From: JBPESN01 sp051710625
Lineage (GTDB): Bacteria > Pseudomonadota > Gammaproteobacteria > Enterobacterales > Enterobacteriaceae
Length of the DNA stretch: 64,000 nucleotides
Assembly (NCBI RefSeq): GCF_051710625.1
Contig: NZ_JBPESN010000002.1
Location: forward strand, 1-64,000
Direction of reading: 5' to 3'
In this document: one piece after another, positions 50,969 to 60,509 of the stretch
How positions within the stretch are numbered: the stretch's first letter is position 1
How the letters are laid out: the number at the start of each line of letters is the position of its first letter
Program-made: the position numbers and the translations under genes
Notes under the pieces: model-generated
Told to the model about the DNA's origin: nothing
Databases searched by the model: none
Seen by the model: only the letters and a program-made list of their open reading frames with translations

Positions 50969-51780
50969 TCAATGTAGGGTAACCGATTTTTGCTCGATGG
51001 AGCGAATCTAAACCTTAATCATTTCGCTGACCGGATCTTCCGGGCATTGCTCGACAAAGTAATTTAAATCGTTGAGCGCCACGTGGTCCCACTCCAGCTC
51101 GACATAAATCAGGCCGCGATCGCGGATTTCGTAGGGATGCGCAGGGTCAAATTCCAGCATAGCCGCGCTGGCGCGCAACGCCAGCTCCATTTGCTTTTCG
51201 GCCATCAGCGCGCCTTTCAGGGTATCGAGCAATTTGCGCACCACGGTATTATTATCCGCTTCTTCCAGATCGTCTTCAGCAAGCTGCACCCCCTCGCCGA
51301 CATTACCCCGCAGTCAGATATCCATTGTATGCGCATTTAGCGGGTCACCATTGATGGGATTTATCAGCCACATATCGCCGTCCAGCCAGTCGGCTCGCAG
51401 GATCATCTGCGTCGGGAAAATCACCGGCATCAAGGGGATCCCCAGCACCTGGGCGATATGCAGCAAAATAATCCCCAGTGATGCGAGCAGCCCCTGACGG
51501 CGGTCCAATACCGTATCCAGCCAAAGTGCATCCGGACAGACGGTAAACGCCGCCGACGCCGTTAAAGCCCCCAGGTGCGGTAAAACAGCTCGATCAGCAG
51601 GTCGAGCTGATCATCCTGCGCCAGGTCGGCGGGAATACGGCGCCGTGCTTCTTCCGTCAGGCTTTGTAACCGGGCGCGGACGCTTTCGACGGCAAAATTG
51701 GGCCGAATGGCCTGGGTAACGCGCGGCATTCCCTCGCTTAACGGATGCTGGTTATATTCAAAATCGGCAATCGTACTCAT
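50969..51780 (-). pseudogene. sirB1: SirB1 family protein (transglutaminase-like/TPR), broken
   Basis: Conserved enteric protein next to prmC, function not well defined. Start at 51780: 'MSTIADFEYNQHPLSEGMPR'. A one-base insertion in a G run at about 51573-51577 shifts the frame after 'LIELFYRTWG'. The rest recovers as 'DTVLDRRQGLLASLGIILLH' and 'LMPVIFPTQMILRADW', then TGA for Trp (51314-51316), then 'LAEDDLEEADNNTVVRKLLD' and 'NDLNYFVEQCPEDPVSEMIK', then TAG for Gln (about 51008-51010), with natural end 'SVTLH' at 50969. Three independent lesions. sirB2 is not seen between it and prmC. Confidence 0.9.
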
Positions 51781-51984
51781 AATGGTCCTGTTAACAGGGT
51801 GAGTCTGATAAGCGCCGGCGATGCAGCCGGCGTGACAAACAAATGGCACCCGGGAACAAGCTGCGGTAAAACATGGCCCGGACGGGCAGACCGCGGGGAA
51901 ACTGCTGGCAGATGCGACCATTCCTGGTCCTCAATCATCCCGTTGTCGCTCATCGCGCACGCATTTCCTCTCCCTTGACGTCGG

Positions 51985-52833
51985 TCACGTTTGCGCGGGC
52001 GACCATTGTCCGTGGCTGACGCGCTCATTGTCGCCATAATCGCGCAGCGTGGCTATCTGACCAAAACCGGCATCCGCGAGCAGGCCGCGCACGGCTGCCC
52101 CCTGGCGCCAGCCGTGCTCTAACACCAGCCAACCGCCAGGTTCCAAATAGGCCTGCGCCCCGCGGCACATTGCCGCCAGATCCTGGAGCCCATCCTCCCC
52201 CGCCACCAGGGCGCTGCGTGGCTCGAAGCGTACGTCGCCCTGCGTGAGATGGGGATCATCCGCCTCAATATAAGGCGGATTACTCACAATAAGACGATAG
52301 CGTTGCGCCTGCAATGGTTTAAACCAGGCACCTTCGAGGAACTGCACATTTTCCAGCCCTAGGCGCGCGGCGTTAGCGCGGGCGAGCGCCACGGCGCCGG
52401 GCAGGCGATCGATACCGGTTATCCGCCACTCGGGCCGCTCCGAGGCTAGCGCCAGCGCGATGGCGCCGCTGCCGGTACCCAAATCCAGCACCTCGGCGTG
52501 GCAGGGCGACAGCAGACCCAGGGCGCGCTGAACCAGACATTCGGTGTCGGGGCGCGGAATCAGCGTGTCAGCCGACACGCGCAGCGGCAAAGACCAGAAC
52601 TCACGCTCGCCGGTCAAATAGGCCACGGGTTCGCCCCGTTCCCGCCGCACTAATAGCGCCTCAAGCGTAGCCTGCTGCGCATCCGTCAGCGGGGTCTCCC
52701 CGAAAGCTAGCAGACGGGTGCGCGGCGCGCCGGTCACCTGCGCCAGCAGAATTTCGGCATCGCGCCTGGCGCTGGGACTCAGAGCCGCGCGCAGCCGGGA
52801 CACGGCCTGAGCCAGCCATTGCTGCCAGGTCAT
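51985..52833 (-). CDS. prmC: Release factor glutamine methyltransferase
   Basis: Methylates the GGQ glutamine of RF1 and RF2, raising termination efficiency. The 282 residues include the SAM loop 'VLDLGTGSGAIALALASERP' and the catalytic 'NPPY' in 'RLIVSNPPYIEADD'. The start ATG overlaps the prfA stop by one base (TGATG), so the enzyme is translationally coupled to one of its substrates. Intact. Confidence 0.97.
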   Translation of the reverse strand: MTWQQWLAQAVSRLRAALSPSARRDAEILLAQVTGAPRTRLLAFGETPLTDAQQATLEALLVRRERGEPVAYLTGEREFWSLPLRVSADTLIPRPDTECLVQRALGLLSPCHAEVLDLGTGSGAIALALASERPEWRITGIDRLPGAVALARANAARLGLENVQFLEGAWFKPLQAQRYRLIVSNPPYIEADDPHLTQGDVRFEPRSALVAGEDGLQDLAAMCRGAQAYLEPGGWLVLEHGWRQGAAVRGLLADAGFGQIATLRDYGDNERVSHGQWSPAQT

Positions 52834-53912
52834 CAGGGCGTCTCGGACAACGCGGCGAGCTGATCGGCCTGATACTCCTGCATAATGGGCTGGATCAGCA
52901 TGTCGAGCTTGCCTTCGATAACTTCATCCAGCCTGTAAAGCGTCAGGCCGATACGGTGATCAGTCACCCTCCCCTGGGGAAAATTGTAGGTGCGGATGCG
53001 ATCGGTCCGATCGCCGCTGCCCAGGAGATTACGGCGCGTGGAGGACTCTTCCTGTTGCCGGCGCTGGACTTCGGCGGCGCGCAGACGCGCGCCCAATACC
53101 GCCAGGGCCTTGGCTTTATTCTTGTGCTGGGAGCGTTCGTCCTGGCATTCCACCACCAGTCCGGTGGGCAGATGGGTAATGCGGATAGCCGAGTCAGTGG
53201 TATTGACATGCTGGCCGCCCGCGCCGGAAGAGCGGAAAGTGTCGACGCATAGATCGCCGGCGTTGATTTCCGGCAGCTCTGCCTCCGGGATTTCCGGCAT
53301 CACCGCCACGGTGCAGGCAGAGGTATGGATACGGCCCTGGGATTCGGTTTCCGGTACGCGCTGCACGCGATGGCCGCCGGATTCAAATTTCAGTAGTCCG
53401 TAGGCGCCCTCATGGGACACCTTGGCGATGACCTCTTTGAAGCCACCGTGCTCGCCGTCGCTAGCGCTGACGATTTCCACCTTCCAGCGCCGGGTCTCGG
53501 CGTAACGGCTGTACATGCGAAATAGGTCGCCCGCGAACAGGGCCGCCTCATCGCCGCCGGTGCCGGCACGCACTTCCAGGAAACAGCCGCGTTCGTCATC
53601 AGGATCCCGCGGCAGCAGCACCTGCAATTGCTGCTCAAGCTGTTTCAGACTGGCGCGGGACGCCAGCAGCTCCTCCTGCGCCATGTCGCGCATTTTCGGA
53701 TCCTGCAGCAGGTGCTCCGCGGTGTGGATATCTTCTTGTACCTGCCGCCAATGCTGAAAACAGCGTGTGACATCGGACAGCTGCGCGTACTCCTTCGACA
53801 GGGCGCGAAAACGAACCTGATCGGATATGACGCCGGGATCGCCGAGCAGAACTTCCACTTCTTCACGGCGCTCTTGCAACGCCTCCAATTTGGCGACTAT
53901 CGAGGACTTCAT
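52833..53912 (-). CDS. prfA: Peptide chain release factor 1
   Basis: Terminates translation at UAA and UAG. Full length, 359 residues. The anticodon-like tripeptide region reads 'RVPETESQGRIHTSACTVAV' (PET), and the catalytic GGQ lies in 'SSGAGGQHVNTTDSA' at about 235. Both are normal for the family, so UAG should be read as a stop in this cell. It lies 24 bases after hemA in the hemA-prfA-prmC operon. Confidence 0.98.
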   Translation of the reverse strand: MKSSIVAKLEALQERREEVEVLLGDPGVISDQVRFRALSKEYAQLSDVTRCFQHWRQVQEDIHTAEHLLQDPKMRDMAQEELLASRASLKQLEQQLQVLLPRDPDDERGCFLEVRAGTGGDEAALFAGDLFRMYSRYAETRRWKVEIVSASDGEHGGFKEVIAKVSHEGAYGLLKFESGGHRVQRVPETESQGRIHTSACTVAVMPEIPEAELPEINAGDLCVDTFRSSGAGGQHVNTTDSAIRITHLPTGLVVECQDERSQHKNKAKALAVLGARLRAAEVQRRQQEESSTRRNLLGSGDRTDRIRTYNFPQGRVTDHRIGLTLYRLDEVIEGKLDMLIQPIMQEYQADQLAALSETP

Positions 53913-53936
53913 GCGTGCTGGTTTACCTTATGTGTA

Positions 53937-55199
53937 TCAGTGCGTGTCCAGTCCGAGACCGTCGCGCAAAATTTGTAGTCGCTCGGCGTCGCCTTCGCGG
54001 GCGGCCTGCTGCAGTGATTTGGTCGGCGTATGGATAAGACAGTTGGTCAGCTTGTACGCCATGTCTTTCACCACCTGTTCCGGGTCGGCGCCAAGGCGCA
54101 GTGCGGCCAGCGCGCGGGCTTCAAACTCCCCCCGCAGGCTATCGGCCTGCGTGCGGTAATCGCGAATCGCCTCCACTGCCGACTGGCTGCGCAGCCAACC
54201 CATAAAATCCATACTTTCCTGCGCAACGATGGTTTCCGCCAGTACCGCGGCATGTTTACGCTGCGCCAGATTTTTTTCAATGATGGCCTGGAGATCGTCC
54301 ACCGTATACAGATAGGCATCTGCCAACTTTGCCACCTCCGGTTCGATATCGCGCGGTACGGCGATATCCACCAATAACATGGGCTGATAACGGCGCTGTT
54401 TCAGCGATCGCTCCACCATCCCTTTACCGATAATCGGCAGCGTGCTGGCGGTAGAGGTGATAATAATGTCGGCCTCACCCAATTGGTTATCAATTTCCGC
54501 CAGATTGATGACATCAGCGCCAACGTCTTCCGCCAGCCGCTGCGCCCGCTCGCGGGTGCGGTTAGCGATGAGCAGGCGCTTGACTCTATGCTCGCGCAGG
54601 TGGCGCGCCACCAGCTCAATCGTTTCGCCGGCGCCCACTAGCAGCACCGTCACGTCGGCCAGGGATTCAAATATCTGCCGCGCCAGCGTGCAGGCGGCGA
54701 ACGCCACCGACATCGCGTGGGAGCCGATCTCGGTTTCGGTGCGGACCCGTTTGGCAACCGAAAAGGATTTCTGAAACAATCGCTCCAGGTCCACCGACAG
54801 GCCGTGCCCCCGGCGGGATTCAGCGAAGGCTTTTTTTACCTGTCCCAAAATTTGCGGCTCGCCGAGCACCAAAGAGTCCAGGCCGCTGGCAACGCGCATC
54901 AAATGGCTGACGGCTTCGTCGCCCAGATACCAGTAAAGACTCTGGCGCACCTCGTTTGGCTCCAGCTGGTGATAATCGCACAGCCAGCGTACCAGCGCCT
55001 CTTGCAAACCAGCCTGTTGCTCAACACTCAAATACAGCTCGGTGCGGTTACAGGTAGACAGCACGACGCCGCCCTGCACCAGCGGTTGCGCAAGCAAGCT
55101 GCCCAGCGCCTGGTCGAGGGTCTCGGGTGAGAACGCCACCCTTTCGCGCAAAGCGACCAACGCTGTTTTGTGATTGATACCGAGTGCGAGCAATGTCAT
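53937..55199 (-). CDS. hemA: Glutamyl-tRNA reductase
   Basis: Reduces Glu-tRNA to glutamate-1-semialdehyde, the first committed step of heme synthesis by the C5 route. 420 residues, standard. The catalytic Cys50 lies in 'VVLSTCNRTELYLS'; the NADPH domain has 'VLLVGAGETIELVARHLREH'; the C-terminal dimerisation domain follows. Divergent from lolB with 223 bases between. Intact; heme synthesis is therefore retained although catalase HPII is lost. Confidence 0.98.
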   Translation of the reverse strand: MTLLALGINHKTALVALRERVAFSPETLDQALGSLLAQPLVQGGVVLSTCNRTELYLSVEQQAGLQEALVRWLCDYHQLEPNEVRQSLYWYLGDEAVSHLMRVASGLDSLVLGEPQILGQVKKAFAESRRGHGLSVDLERLFQKSFSVAKRVRTETEIGSHAMSVAFAACTLARQIFESLADVTVLLVGAGETIELVARHLREHRVKRLLIANRTRERAQRLAEDVGADVINLAEIDNQLGEADIIITSTASTLPIIGKGMVERSLKQRRYQPMLLVDIAVPRDIEPEVAKLADAYLYTVDDLQAIIEKNLAQRKHAAVLAETIVAQESMDFMGWLRSQSAVEAIRDYRTQADSLRGEFEARALAALRLGADPEQVVKDMAYKLTNCLIHTPTKSLQQAAREGDAERLQILRDGLGLDTH

Positions 55200-55422
55200 G
55201 GATTAAGGTTACAGAGTAGTACAAGCGTTAGTATGGTTATCGTCTGCGCGCATTCTACTTGATGCACAGGTGCAAGAAAAGCCGCACCGCATTTTCCTCC
55301 CCTTAAGGTGTACAACTTATAAGAGTATAAAATCAAACTATTAAAACCATTGACGCCAACGATGCCCTCCGCTAGCGTGAAAGAAAGCCAATCATCCCGC
55401 GATATTGAAGGAAGTTGAAGTC

Positions 55423-56043
55423 ATGCCTGAGCGTAATTACGCCGTTTCCCGTTTGCTGCCGCTGGCCAGTCTGCTGCTGGCCGCCTGTAGTGTCCATACG
55501 CCTTCCGGCCTGGCCAAAAGCCAGACATCGCCGGAATGGCGCGCCCACCAGCAGTCCGTCTCCGCGCTCAGCCGTTACCAGACCCGCGGCGCCTTCGCCT
55601 ATCTTTCCAGCCAGCAGAAAGTTTACACCCGCTTCAATTGGCAGCAGACCAGCGCCGATCGCTACCGGCTGATTCTGACCAACCCGCTCGGCAGCACCGA
55701 GATGGATCTAAATGTTCAGCCGGGCGTGGCCCAGCTTGTCAATAATCAGGGCAAACGCTATGTCAGCGATGATCCCGAGGTGATGATCTAGAAGCTGGCC
55801 GGCATGTCTATCCCGCTCAACGAGCTGCGGCAGTGGATGCTCGGCCTGCCCGGCGACGCCACCGATTTTACCCTGGATTCCCGCGGCTATCTGCATACCC
55901 TGAACTATAGCCACAACGGGCAGCGCTGGACTGTGACCTATCAAGGCTATCGCGACGATACCGTCCCGGCGCTGCCGTCGAATCTGGAGTTGCGCCAGGG
56001 CGACAATCGTATCAAATTGAAAATGGATAGCTGGAGCCTGTAA
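55423..56043 (+). pseudogene. lolB: Outer-membrane lipoprotein receptor LolB with a single in-frame amber codon
   Basis: LolB receives lipoproteins from LolA and inserts them in the outer membrane; it is essential in E. coli. ATG at 55423 opens a lipoprotein signal ('LLPLASLLLAACS') and the conserved 'RGAFAYLSSQQKVYTRFNWQ' and 'YRLILTNPLGSTEMDLNVQP'. Codon 123 (55789-55791) is TAG, after 'DDPEVMI'. The same frame continues perfectly: 'KLAGMSIPLNELRQWMLGLP', 'GDATDFTL', 'QGDNRIKLKMDSWSL', then TAA overlapping the ispE start. No other lesion is seen in 206 codons. I list it as a pseudogene because of the stop, but a suppressed, bypassed or mis-sequenced codon is a real alternative. Confidence 0.85.
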
Positions 56044-56900
56044 TGACACGCCAGTGGCCGGCCCCGGCCAAGCTTAATCTGTTTTTATATATCACCGGCC
56101 GCCGCGCCGATGGCTATCATTTGCTGCAAACGCTTTTCCAGTTTCTGGATTATGGCGACAGGCTGACCATTACGCCCACCGCCGACGGCCGCATTCGCCT
56201 GCTGAACCCGATAGCGGGCGTAGCGGAACAGGACAACCTTATCGTGCGCACCGCAAGTCTGTTGCAGCGCCATTGCTGGGCAGCGGGTGACTCCGCGGCG
56301 CCGGGAGCGGATATTCAGTTGGAGAAAGTCCTGCCGATGGGCGGGGGGCTCGGCGGAGGATCTTCCGACGCCGCCACCGTGCTGGTAGCGCTTAATGCCC
56401 AGTGGCGCTGCGGGCTGGATGTGGCCACTCTGGCGCAGTTAGGACTGTCGCTCGGCGCCGATGTACCGGTATTTGTGCGCGGCGATGCGGCGTTTGCCGA
56501 AGGCATCGGCGAGCGCCTCACGCCGGCTGCCCCGGCGGAAAAATGGTATCTGGTCGCCGTGCCGCCGGGCAGTATTGCCACGCCACGCATTTTCGGCGAT
56601 CCTGAGCTTAAAAGAGACACGCCGCGGCGCTCGCTCGCCCAGCTCATGACCGTGCCTTTTCATAATGATTGTGAGCCGATCGCAAGAAAACGTTTTTCCG
56701 CGGTTGAACAGCATCTTTCATGGCTGTTAGAATACGCGCCGTCGCGACTAACTGGCACAGGCGCTTGTGTATTTGCCGAATTCGATACCGAGGCCGCCGC
56801 CCGTCAGGTTTTATCGCAGGCCCCGGCATGGATGCTCGGTTTTGTAGCCCGAGGCGTTAACGTTTCCCCTCTGCACTGCGCGTTGTCAGGGGCACAATGA
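56043..56900 (+). CDS. ispE: 4-diphosphocytidyl-2-C-methyl-D-erythritol kinase
   Basis: GHMP-family kinase of the non-mevalonate isoprenoid pathway. 285 residues, full length. N-terminal 'WPAPAKLNLFLYITGRRADG' and the ATP loop 'PMGGGLGGGSSDAATVL' (about 98-114) are intact, as is 'GTGACVFAEF' near the C-terminus. The ATG overlaps the lolB stop (TAATG), suggesting translational coupling, so the lolB amber codon could lower ispE expression by polarity. Confidence 0.97.
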   Translation: MTRQWPAPAKLNLFLYITGRRADGYHLLQTLFQFLDYGDRLTITPTADGRIRLLNPIAGVAEQDNLIVRTASLLQRHCWAAGDSAAPGADIQLEKVLPMGGGLGGGSSDAATVLVALNAQWRCGLDVATLAQLGLSLGADVPVFVRGDAAFAEGIGERLTPAAPAEKWYLVAVPPGSIATPRIFGDPELKRDTPRRSLAQLMTVPFHNDCEPIARKRFSAVEQHLSWLLEYAPSRLTGTGACVFAEFDTEAAARQVLSQAPAWMLGFVARGVNVSPLHCALSGAQ

Positions 56901-57020
56901 GCCGCCTGACGGTGGCCATGATGCATTACCCGCATGGCATTGCCCCGTATGGCGCCGCCGCCTTCCCTGGCGTCATGCAGGCGCAATACCTTCTCTGGAC
57001 GCAAACCTAAGGTTCTTCTC

Positions 57021-57968
57021 GTGCCCGATATGAAGCTTTTTGCTGGAAACGCCACCCCGGAACTGGCGAAACGTATTGCCAACCGTTTATATACCAGTCT
57101 CGGCAATGCCACCGTCGGCCGTTTCAGCGACGGCGAAGTCAGTGTGCAAATCAATGAAAACGTTCGCGGTGGCGATATTTTCATTATCCAATCCACCTGC
57201 GCGCCCACCAATGACAACCTGATGGAACTGGTGGTCATGGTTGATGCGCTGCGCCGGGCTTCCGCCGGTCGTATCACCGCCGTTATCCCCTACTTTGGCT
57301 ATGCGCGTCAGGATCGCCGCGTCCGTTCCGCCCGCGTTCCGATTACCGCCAAAATCGTGGCCGATTTTCTGTCAAGCGTCGGCGTCGACCGCGTGCTGAC
57401 GGTCGACCTGCATGCTGAACAGATTCAGGGCTTCTTCGACGTGCCAGTGGACAACGTGTTTGGCAGCCCGATCCTGCTGGAAGATATGCTGCAACAAGAT
57501 TTGGAGAATCCGATCGTCGTTTCCCCCGATATCGGCGGCGTCGTGCGGGCGCGCGCAATAGCCAAGCTGCTTAACGATACCGACATGGCGATTATCGACA
57601 AGCGCCGCCCGCGCGCCAACGTGTCACAGGTTATGCATATTATCGGCGACGTGGCGGGTCGCGACTGCGTGCTGGTGGATGATATGATCGATACCGGCGG
57701 TACCTTGTGCAAAGCCGCCGAAGCGCTGAAGAAGCGCGGCGCCGAGCGGGTATTTGCCTACGCCACGCACCCGATCTTTTCGGGCAAAGCCTATGAAAAC
57801 ATCGAGAATTCGGTCATAGATGAGGTGATCGTCTGCGATACCATTCCGCTGGATCCGGACATCAAGGCGCTCCACAACGTGCGTACGCTGACGCTGTCCG
57901 GGATGCTGGCGGAGGCGATTCGCCGCATTAGCAACGAAGAATCCATCTCGGCCATGTTTGAGCACTGA
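57021..57968 (+). CDS. prs: Ribose-phosphate pyrophosphokinase (PRPP synthetase), GTG start
   Basis: Makes PRPP for nucleotide, NAD, His and Trp synthesis. 315 residues from the GTG at 57021 ('VPDMKLFAGNATPELAKRIA'), the same start choice as in E. coli. Conserved 'YFGYARQDRRVRS', 'VVSPDIGGVVRARA' and the PRPP loop 'VLVDDMIDTGGTL' are present. Almost identical to enteric Prs throughout. Intact. Confidence 0.98.
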   Translation: MPDMKLFAGNATPELAKRIANRLYTSLGNATVGRFSDGEVSVQINENVRGGDIFIIQSTCAPTNDNLMELVVMVDALRRASAGRITAVIPYFGYARQDRRVRSARVPITAKIVADFLSSVGVDRVLTVDLHAEQIQGFFDVPVDNVFGSPILLEDMLQQDLENPIVVSPDIGGVVRARAIAKLLNDTDMAIIDKRRPRANVSQVMHIIGDVAGRDCVLVDDMIDTGGTLCKAAEALKKRGAERVFAYATHPIFSGKAYENIENSVIDEVIVCDTIPLDPDIKALHNVRTLTLSGMLAEAIRRISNEESISAMFEH

Positions 57969-58112
57969 TCACACATGGGTCGCCCGGCAATGTCACCGTG
58001 GTTGGCCCAAAAAGCACAGTCTGTTTATCTCTCATTGTGGGTTCCTTTCCCCGCTCGCCGCACGTCTTATGTCAGCCTCGTATTGCCCGGCTGGGCGGGA
58101 TCGGGCTACGCG

Positions 58113-58394
58113 TTAAAAACGGTAGCGGGCGTTCTGGTTTTTCTGGCAACGCGCGTCAAAACGGCGATGCCACCAGTAGCGATCCGAGATTTCCTCGTGA
58201 CCGCTCATACGTGCGCCCGCGAGCCGCAACAGTGCGCCGACAAAAATGCCCATAATACCGGTGTTGGCCATCAGAGCAGGCATAGCGATCTGGGGCAACT
58301 GGTTCAGTACCAATACGGCGATACTGGCAACCATCAGTACCATGCCTGCGCTCATGAGGCCATTGCCGACCAGCATTGCTGATTTACGTTTCAT
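58113..58394 (-). CDS. ychH: Small inner-membrane stress protein YchH
   Basis: Conserved enteric DUF2583 protein linked to cadmium, peroxide and acid stress in E. coli. 93 residues from 'MKRKSAMLVGNGLMSAGMVL'. Two hydrophobic segments (about 9-31 and 42-62) separated by 'NQLPQIAMPAL', then a basic, Trp-containing tail 'ISDRYWWHRRFDARCQKNQN'. Convergent with prs and divergent from pth, as in E. coli. Intact. Confidence 0.93.
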   Translation of the reverse strand: MKRKSAMLVGNGLMSAGMVLMVASIAVLVLNQLPQIAMPALMANTGIMGIFVGALLRLAGARMSGHEEISDRYWWHRRFDARCQKNQNARYRF

Positions 58395-58618
58395 GCTACA
58401 TTTCCTGAATGTTTCTTCTGACGCCCTGCCCGGCGGCACTCCTTTTACTGCTTAAAGTATGGCCAGAGTAAGTTTGTCACCTTGTGGTGACGATCACAGA
58501 CCTTTCAATAAATCACACAAATCGGCGCAAAGCGCACCGACACGGCTCTGCCGTGGATTTGAATTGTTTTGCCCGGGCAGAGTAAACTAACGCGCAAACC
58601 GTCCGATGAGAGTAAGAC

Positions 58619-59200
58619 GTGACGATCAAATTAATTGTAGGCCTGGCCAATCCCAGCGCTGAGTACGCCGCCACCCGCCACAACGCCGGCGCCTGGTACG
58701 TTGAGTTACTGGCGGAGCGCTACCGCCAGACGCTGAAAGAAGAAAGCAAATTCTACGGCTACACCGGCCGGCTGGCCCTCGGCGCCCAGGATGTCCGCCT
58801 ATTGGTGCCCACCACCTTTATGAATCTTAGCGGGAAAGCGGTGGCGGCCATGGCCACCTTTTACCGCATCGCGCCGGAGAACATTCTGGTCGCGCACGAT
58901 GAACTGGATCTGTTGCTCGGCAGCGCCCGGCTGAAGCTGGGGGGCGGCCATGGCGGCCATAACGGTCTGAAAGACATCATCAGCCGCCTAGGCAATCCCC
59001 AGTTTTACCGCCTGCGTATCGGCATCGGCCATCCTGGGGACAAAAATCACGTCGTGGGCTTTGTGCTTGGCAAACCGCCCACAGCAGAACGCCAGCTGAT
59101 AGATGGCGCCATTGACGAAGCGGTACGCTGCACGGAGATCCTCGTGACCCAGGATGCCGTGAAGGCCATGAATCGCCTGCACGCCTATCGCCTCGGTTAA
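58619..59200 (+). CDS. pth: Peptidyl-tRNA hydrolase, GTG start
   Basis: Recycles tRNA from aborted peptidyl-tRNA; essential in E. coli. 193 residues from GTG 58619 ('TIKLIVGLANPSAEYAATRH' follows). The catalytic His is residue 21, and 'VAHDELDLLLGSARLKLGGG' and 'HGGHNGLKDII' are typical. Immediately upstream of ychF. Intact. Confidence 0.97.
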   Translation: MTIKLIVGLANPSAEYAATRHNAGAWYVELLAERYRQTLKEESKFYGYTGRLALGAQDVRLLVPTTFMNLSGKAVAAMATFYRIAPENILVAHDELDLLLGSARLKLGGGHGGHNGLKDIISRLGNPQFYRLRIGIGHPGDKNHVVGFVLGKPPTAERQLIDGAIDEAVRCTEILVTQDAVKAMNRLHAYRLG

Positions 59201-59313
59201 CACTGGGCGTCGAGTAATGGACGGATTCTGTGTATAATGAATGTTTAGAATGACCCCATGCCGGCAATGGCAATTAACCGGCTGATAATATAGCTATTTA
59301 AGGTGAAATTACC

Positions 59314-60405
59314 ATGGGTTTCAAATGCGGTATTATCGGGTTGCCTAACGTGGGCAAATCCACTTTGTTTAATGCGCTGACCAAGGCGGGCATCGAAGCA
59401 GCCAACTTCCCGTTTTGTACCATTAAGCCGAATACCGGCGTGGTGCCTATGCCCGACGCGCGCATGGATCAATTGGCGGAGATCGTCAAGCCGCAGCGTA
59501 CCGTGCCGACGACCATGAAGTTTGTCGATATCGCCGGACTGGTGAAAGGTGCGTCTAAAGGGGAAGGTCTGGGCAACCAGTTCCTGACCAACATCCGTGA
59601 GAGCGAGGCCATCGGCCATGTCGTGCGCTGCTTTGAAAACGACAATATCATTCATGTGGCGGGGAAAGTCTGTCCGGCAGAAGACATTGATGTCATCAAT
59701 ACCGAGCTGGCCTTGTCCGACCTGGAGGCGTGCGAGCGCGCCATCCACCAGGTGCAAAAACGGGCCAAGGATGGCGATAAGGATGCCAAACTGGAGCTGT
59801 CGGCGCTGGAAAAATGCCTGTTTCACCTGGGCAATGCCGGCATGCTGCGCACGCTTGACTTGTCTGTCGAAGAGAAAAGCGCCATTCACTATCTGCGCTT
59901 CTTGACACTGAAACCCACGATGTACATCGCCAACGTCAACGAAGACGGTTTCGTCAATAATCCTTATCTGGATGAGGTGCGCGCCATTGCCGCGGCTGAA
60001 GGGTCGGTGGTGGTCGCGGTCTGTGCCGCGGTGGAATCCGATATCGTCGAGCTCGATGAAGAAGAGCGCGAAGAATTCATGGCGGAGCTGGGGCTTGAAG
60101 AGCCGGGCCTGAATCGCGTCATTTGCGCCGGCTATCAGCTTCTCAATTTGCAGACCTATTTTACCGCCGGGATCAAAGAAGTGTGCGCCTGGACCATACC
60201 GGTCGGCGCCACCGCGCCGCAGGCGGCCGGGAAAATCCACACCGACTTTGAAAAAGGATTTATCCGCGTCCAGACCATTTCCTTTGCCGATTTCATTACC
60301 TATAAAGGGGAGCAAGGCGCGAAAGAGGCCGGCAAAATGCGTTCCGCAGGAAAAGAGTATGTGGTGAAAGACGGTGACGTGATGAATTTCCTGTTCAACG
60401 TTTAA
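59314..60405 (+). CDS. ychF: Ribosome-binding ATPase YchF (Obg family)
   Basis: Ribosome-associated ATPase involved in translation and oxidative stress response. 363 residues, full length: G1 'GLPNVGKSTLFNALT' (about 8-22), G3 'FVDIAGLVKGASKGEGLGN', the NxxE-type G4 'YIANVNEDG' that favours ATP, and a C-terminal TGS domain ending 'VVKDGDVMNFLFNV'. It forms the usual pth-ychF pair. Intact. Confidence 0.98.
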   Translation: MGFKCGIIGLPNVGKSTLFNALTKAGIEAANFPFCTIKPNTGVVPMPDARMDQLAEIVKPQRTVPTTMKFVDIAGLVKGASKGEGLGNQFLTNIRESEAIGHVVRCFENDNIIHVAGKVCPAEDIDVINTELALSDLEACERAIHQVQKRAKDGDKDAKLELSALEKCLFHLGNAGMLRTLDLSVEEKSAIHYLRFLTLKPTMYIANVNEDGFVNNPYLDEVRAIAAAEGSVVVAVCAAVESDIVELDEEEREEFMAELGLEEPGLNRVICAGYQLLNLQTYFTAGIKEVCAWTIPVGATAPQAAGKIHTDFEKGFIRVQTISFADFITYKGEQGAKEAGKMRSAGKEYVVKDGDVMNFLFNV

Positions 60406-60456
60406 ATCAACTTTACTATTTCACGAAGTTGGATGCCGTCTCATGAAAACCACTAA

Positions 60457-60483
60457 AATCCACGCTCTGGCGTGGATTTTTTT
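60457..60483 (+). terminator. ychF terminator
   Basis: Perfect eight-base-pair stem AATCCACG / CGTGGATT, six-base loop, followed by five T residues, 51 bases after the ychF stop. Confidence 0.92.
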
Positions 60484-60509
60484 GTCCCATTCGGCTAACG
60501 CATTAGAGA

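Noticed and set aside
52833..53912. Full reassignment of UAG to an amino acid
   Set aside because: RF1 is intact with GGQ and a normal PxT tripeptide, and several genes are plainly dead by frameshift as well; ordinary decay is the simpler explanation.
59245..60315. 356-codon open frame on the minus strand opposite ychF
   Set aside because: It is the antisense shadow of an intact, highly conserved gene with GC-rich third positions; no start signal or known family.
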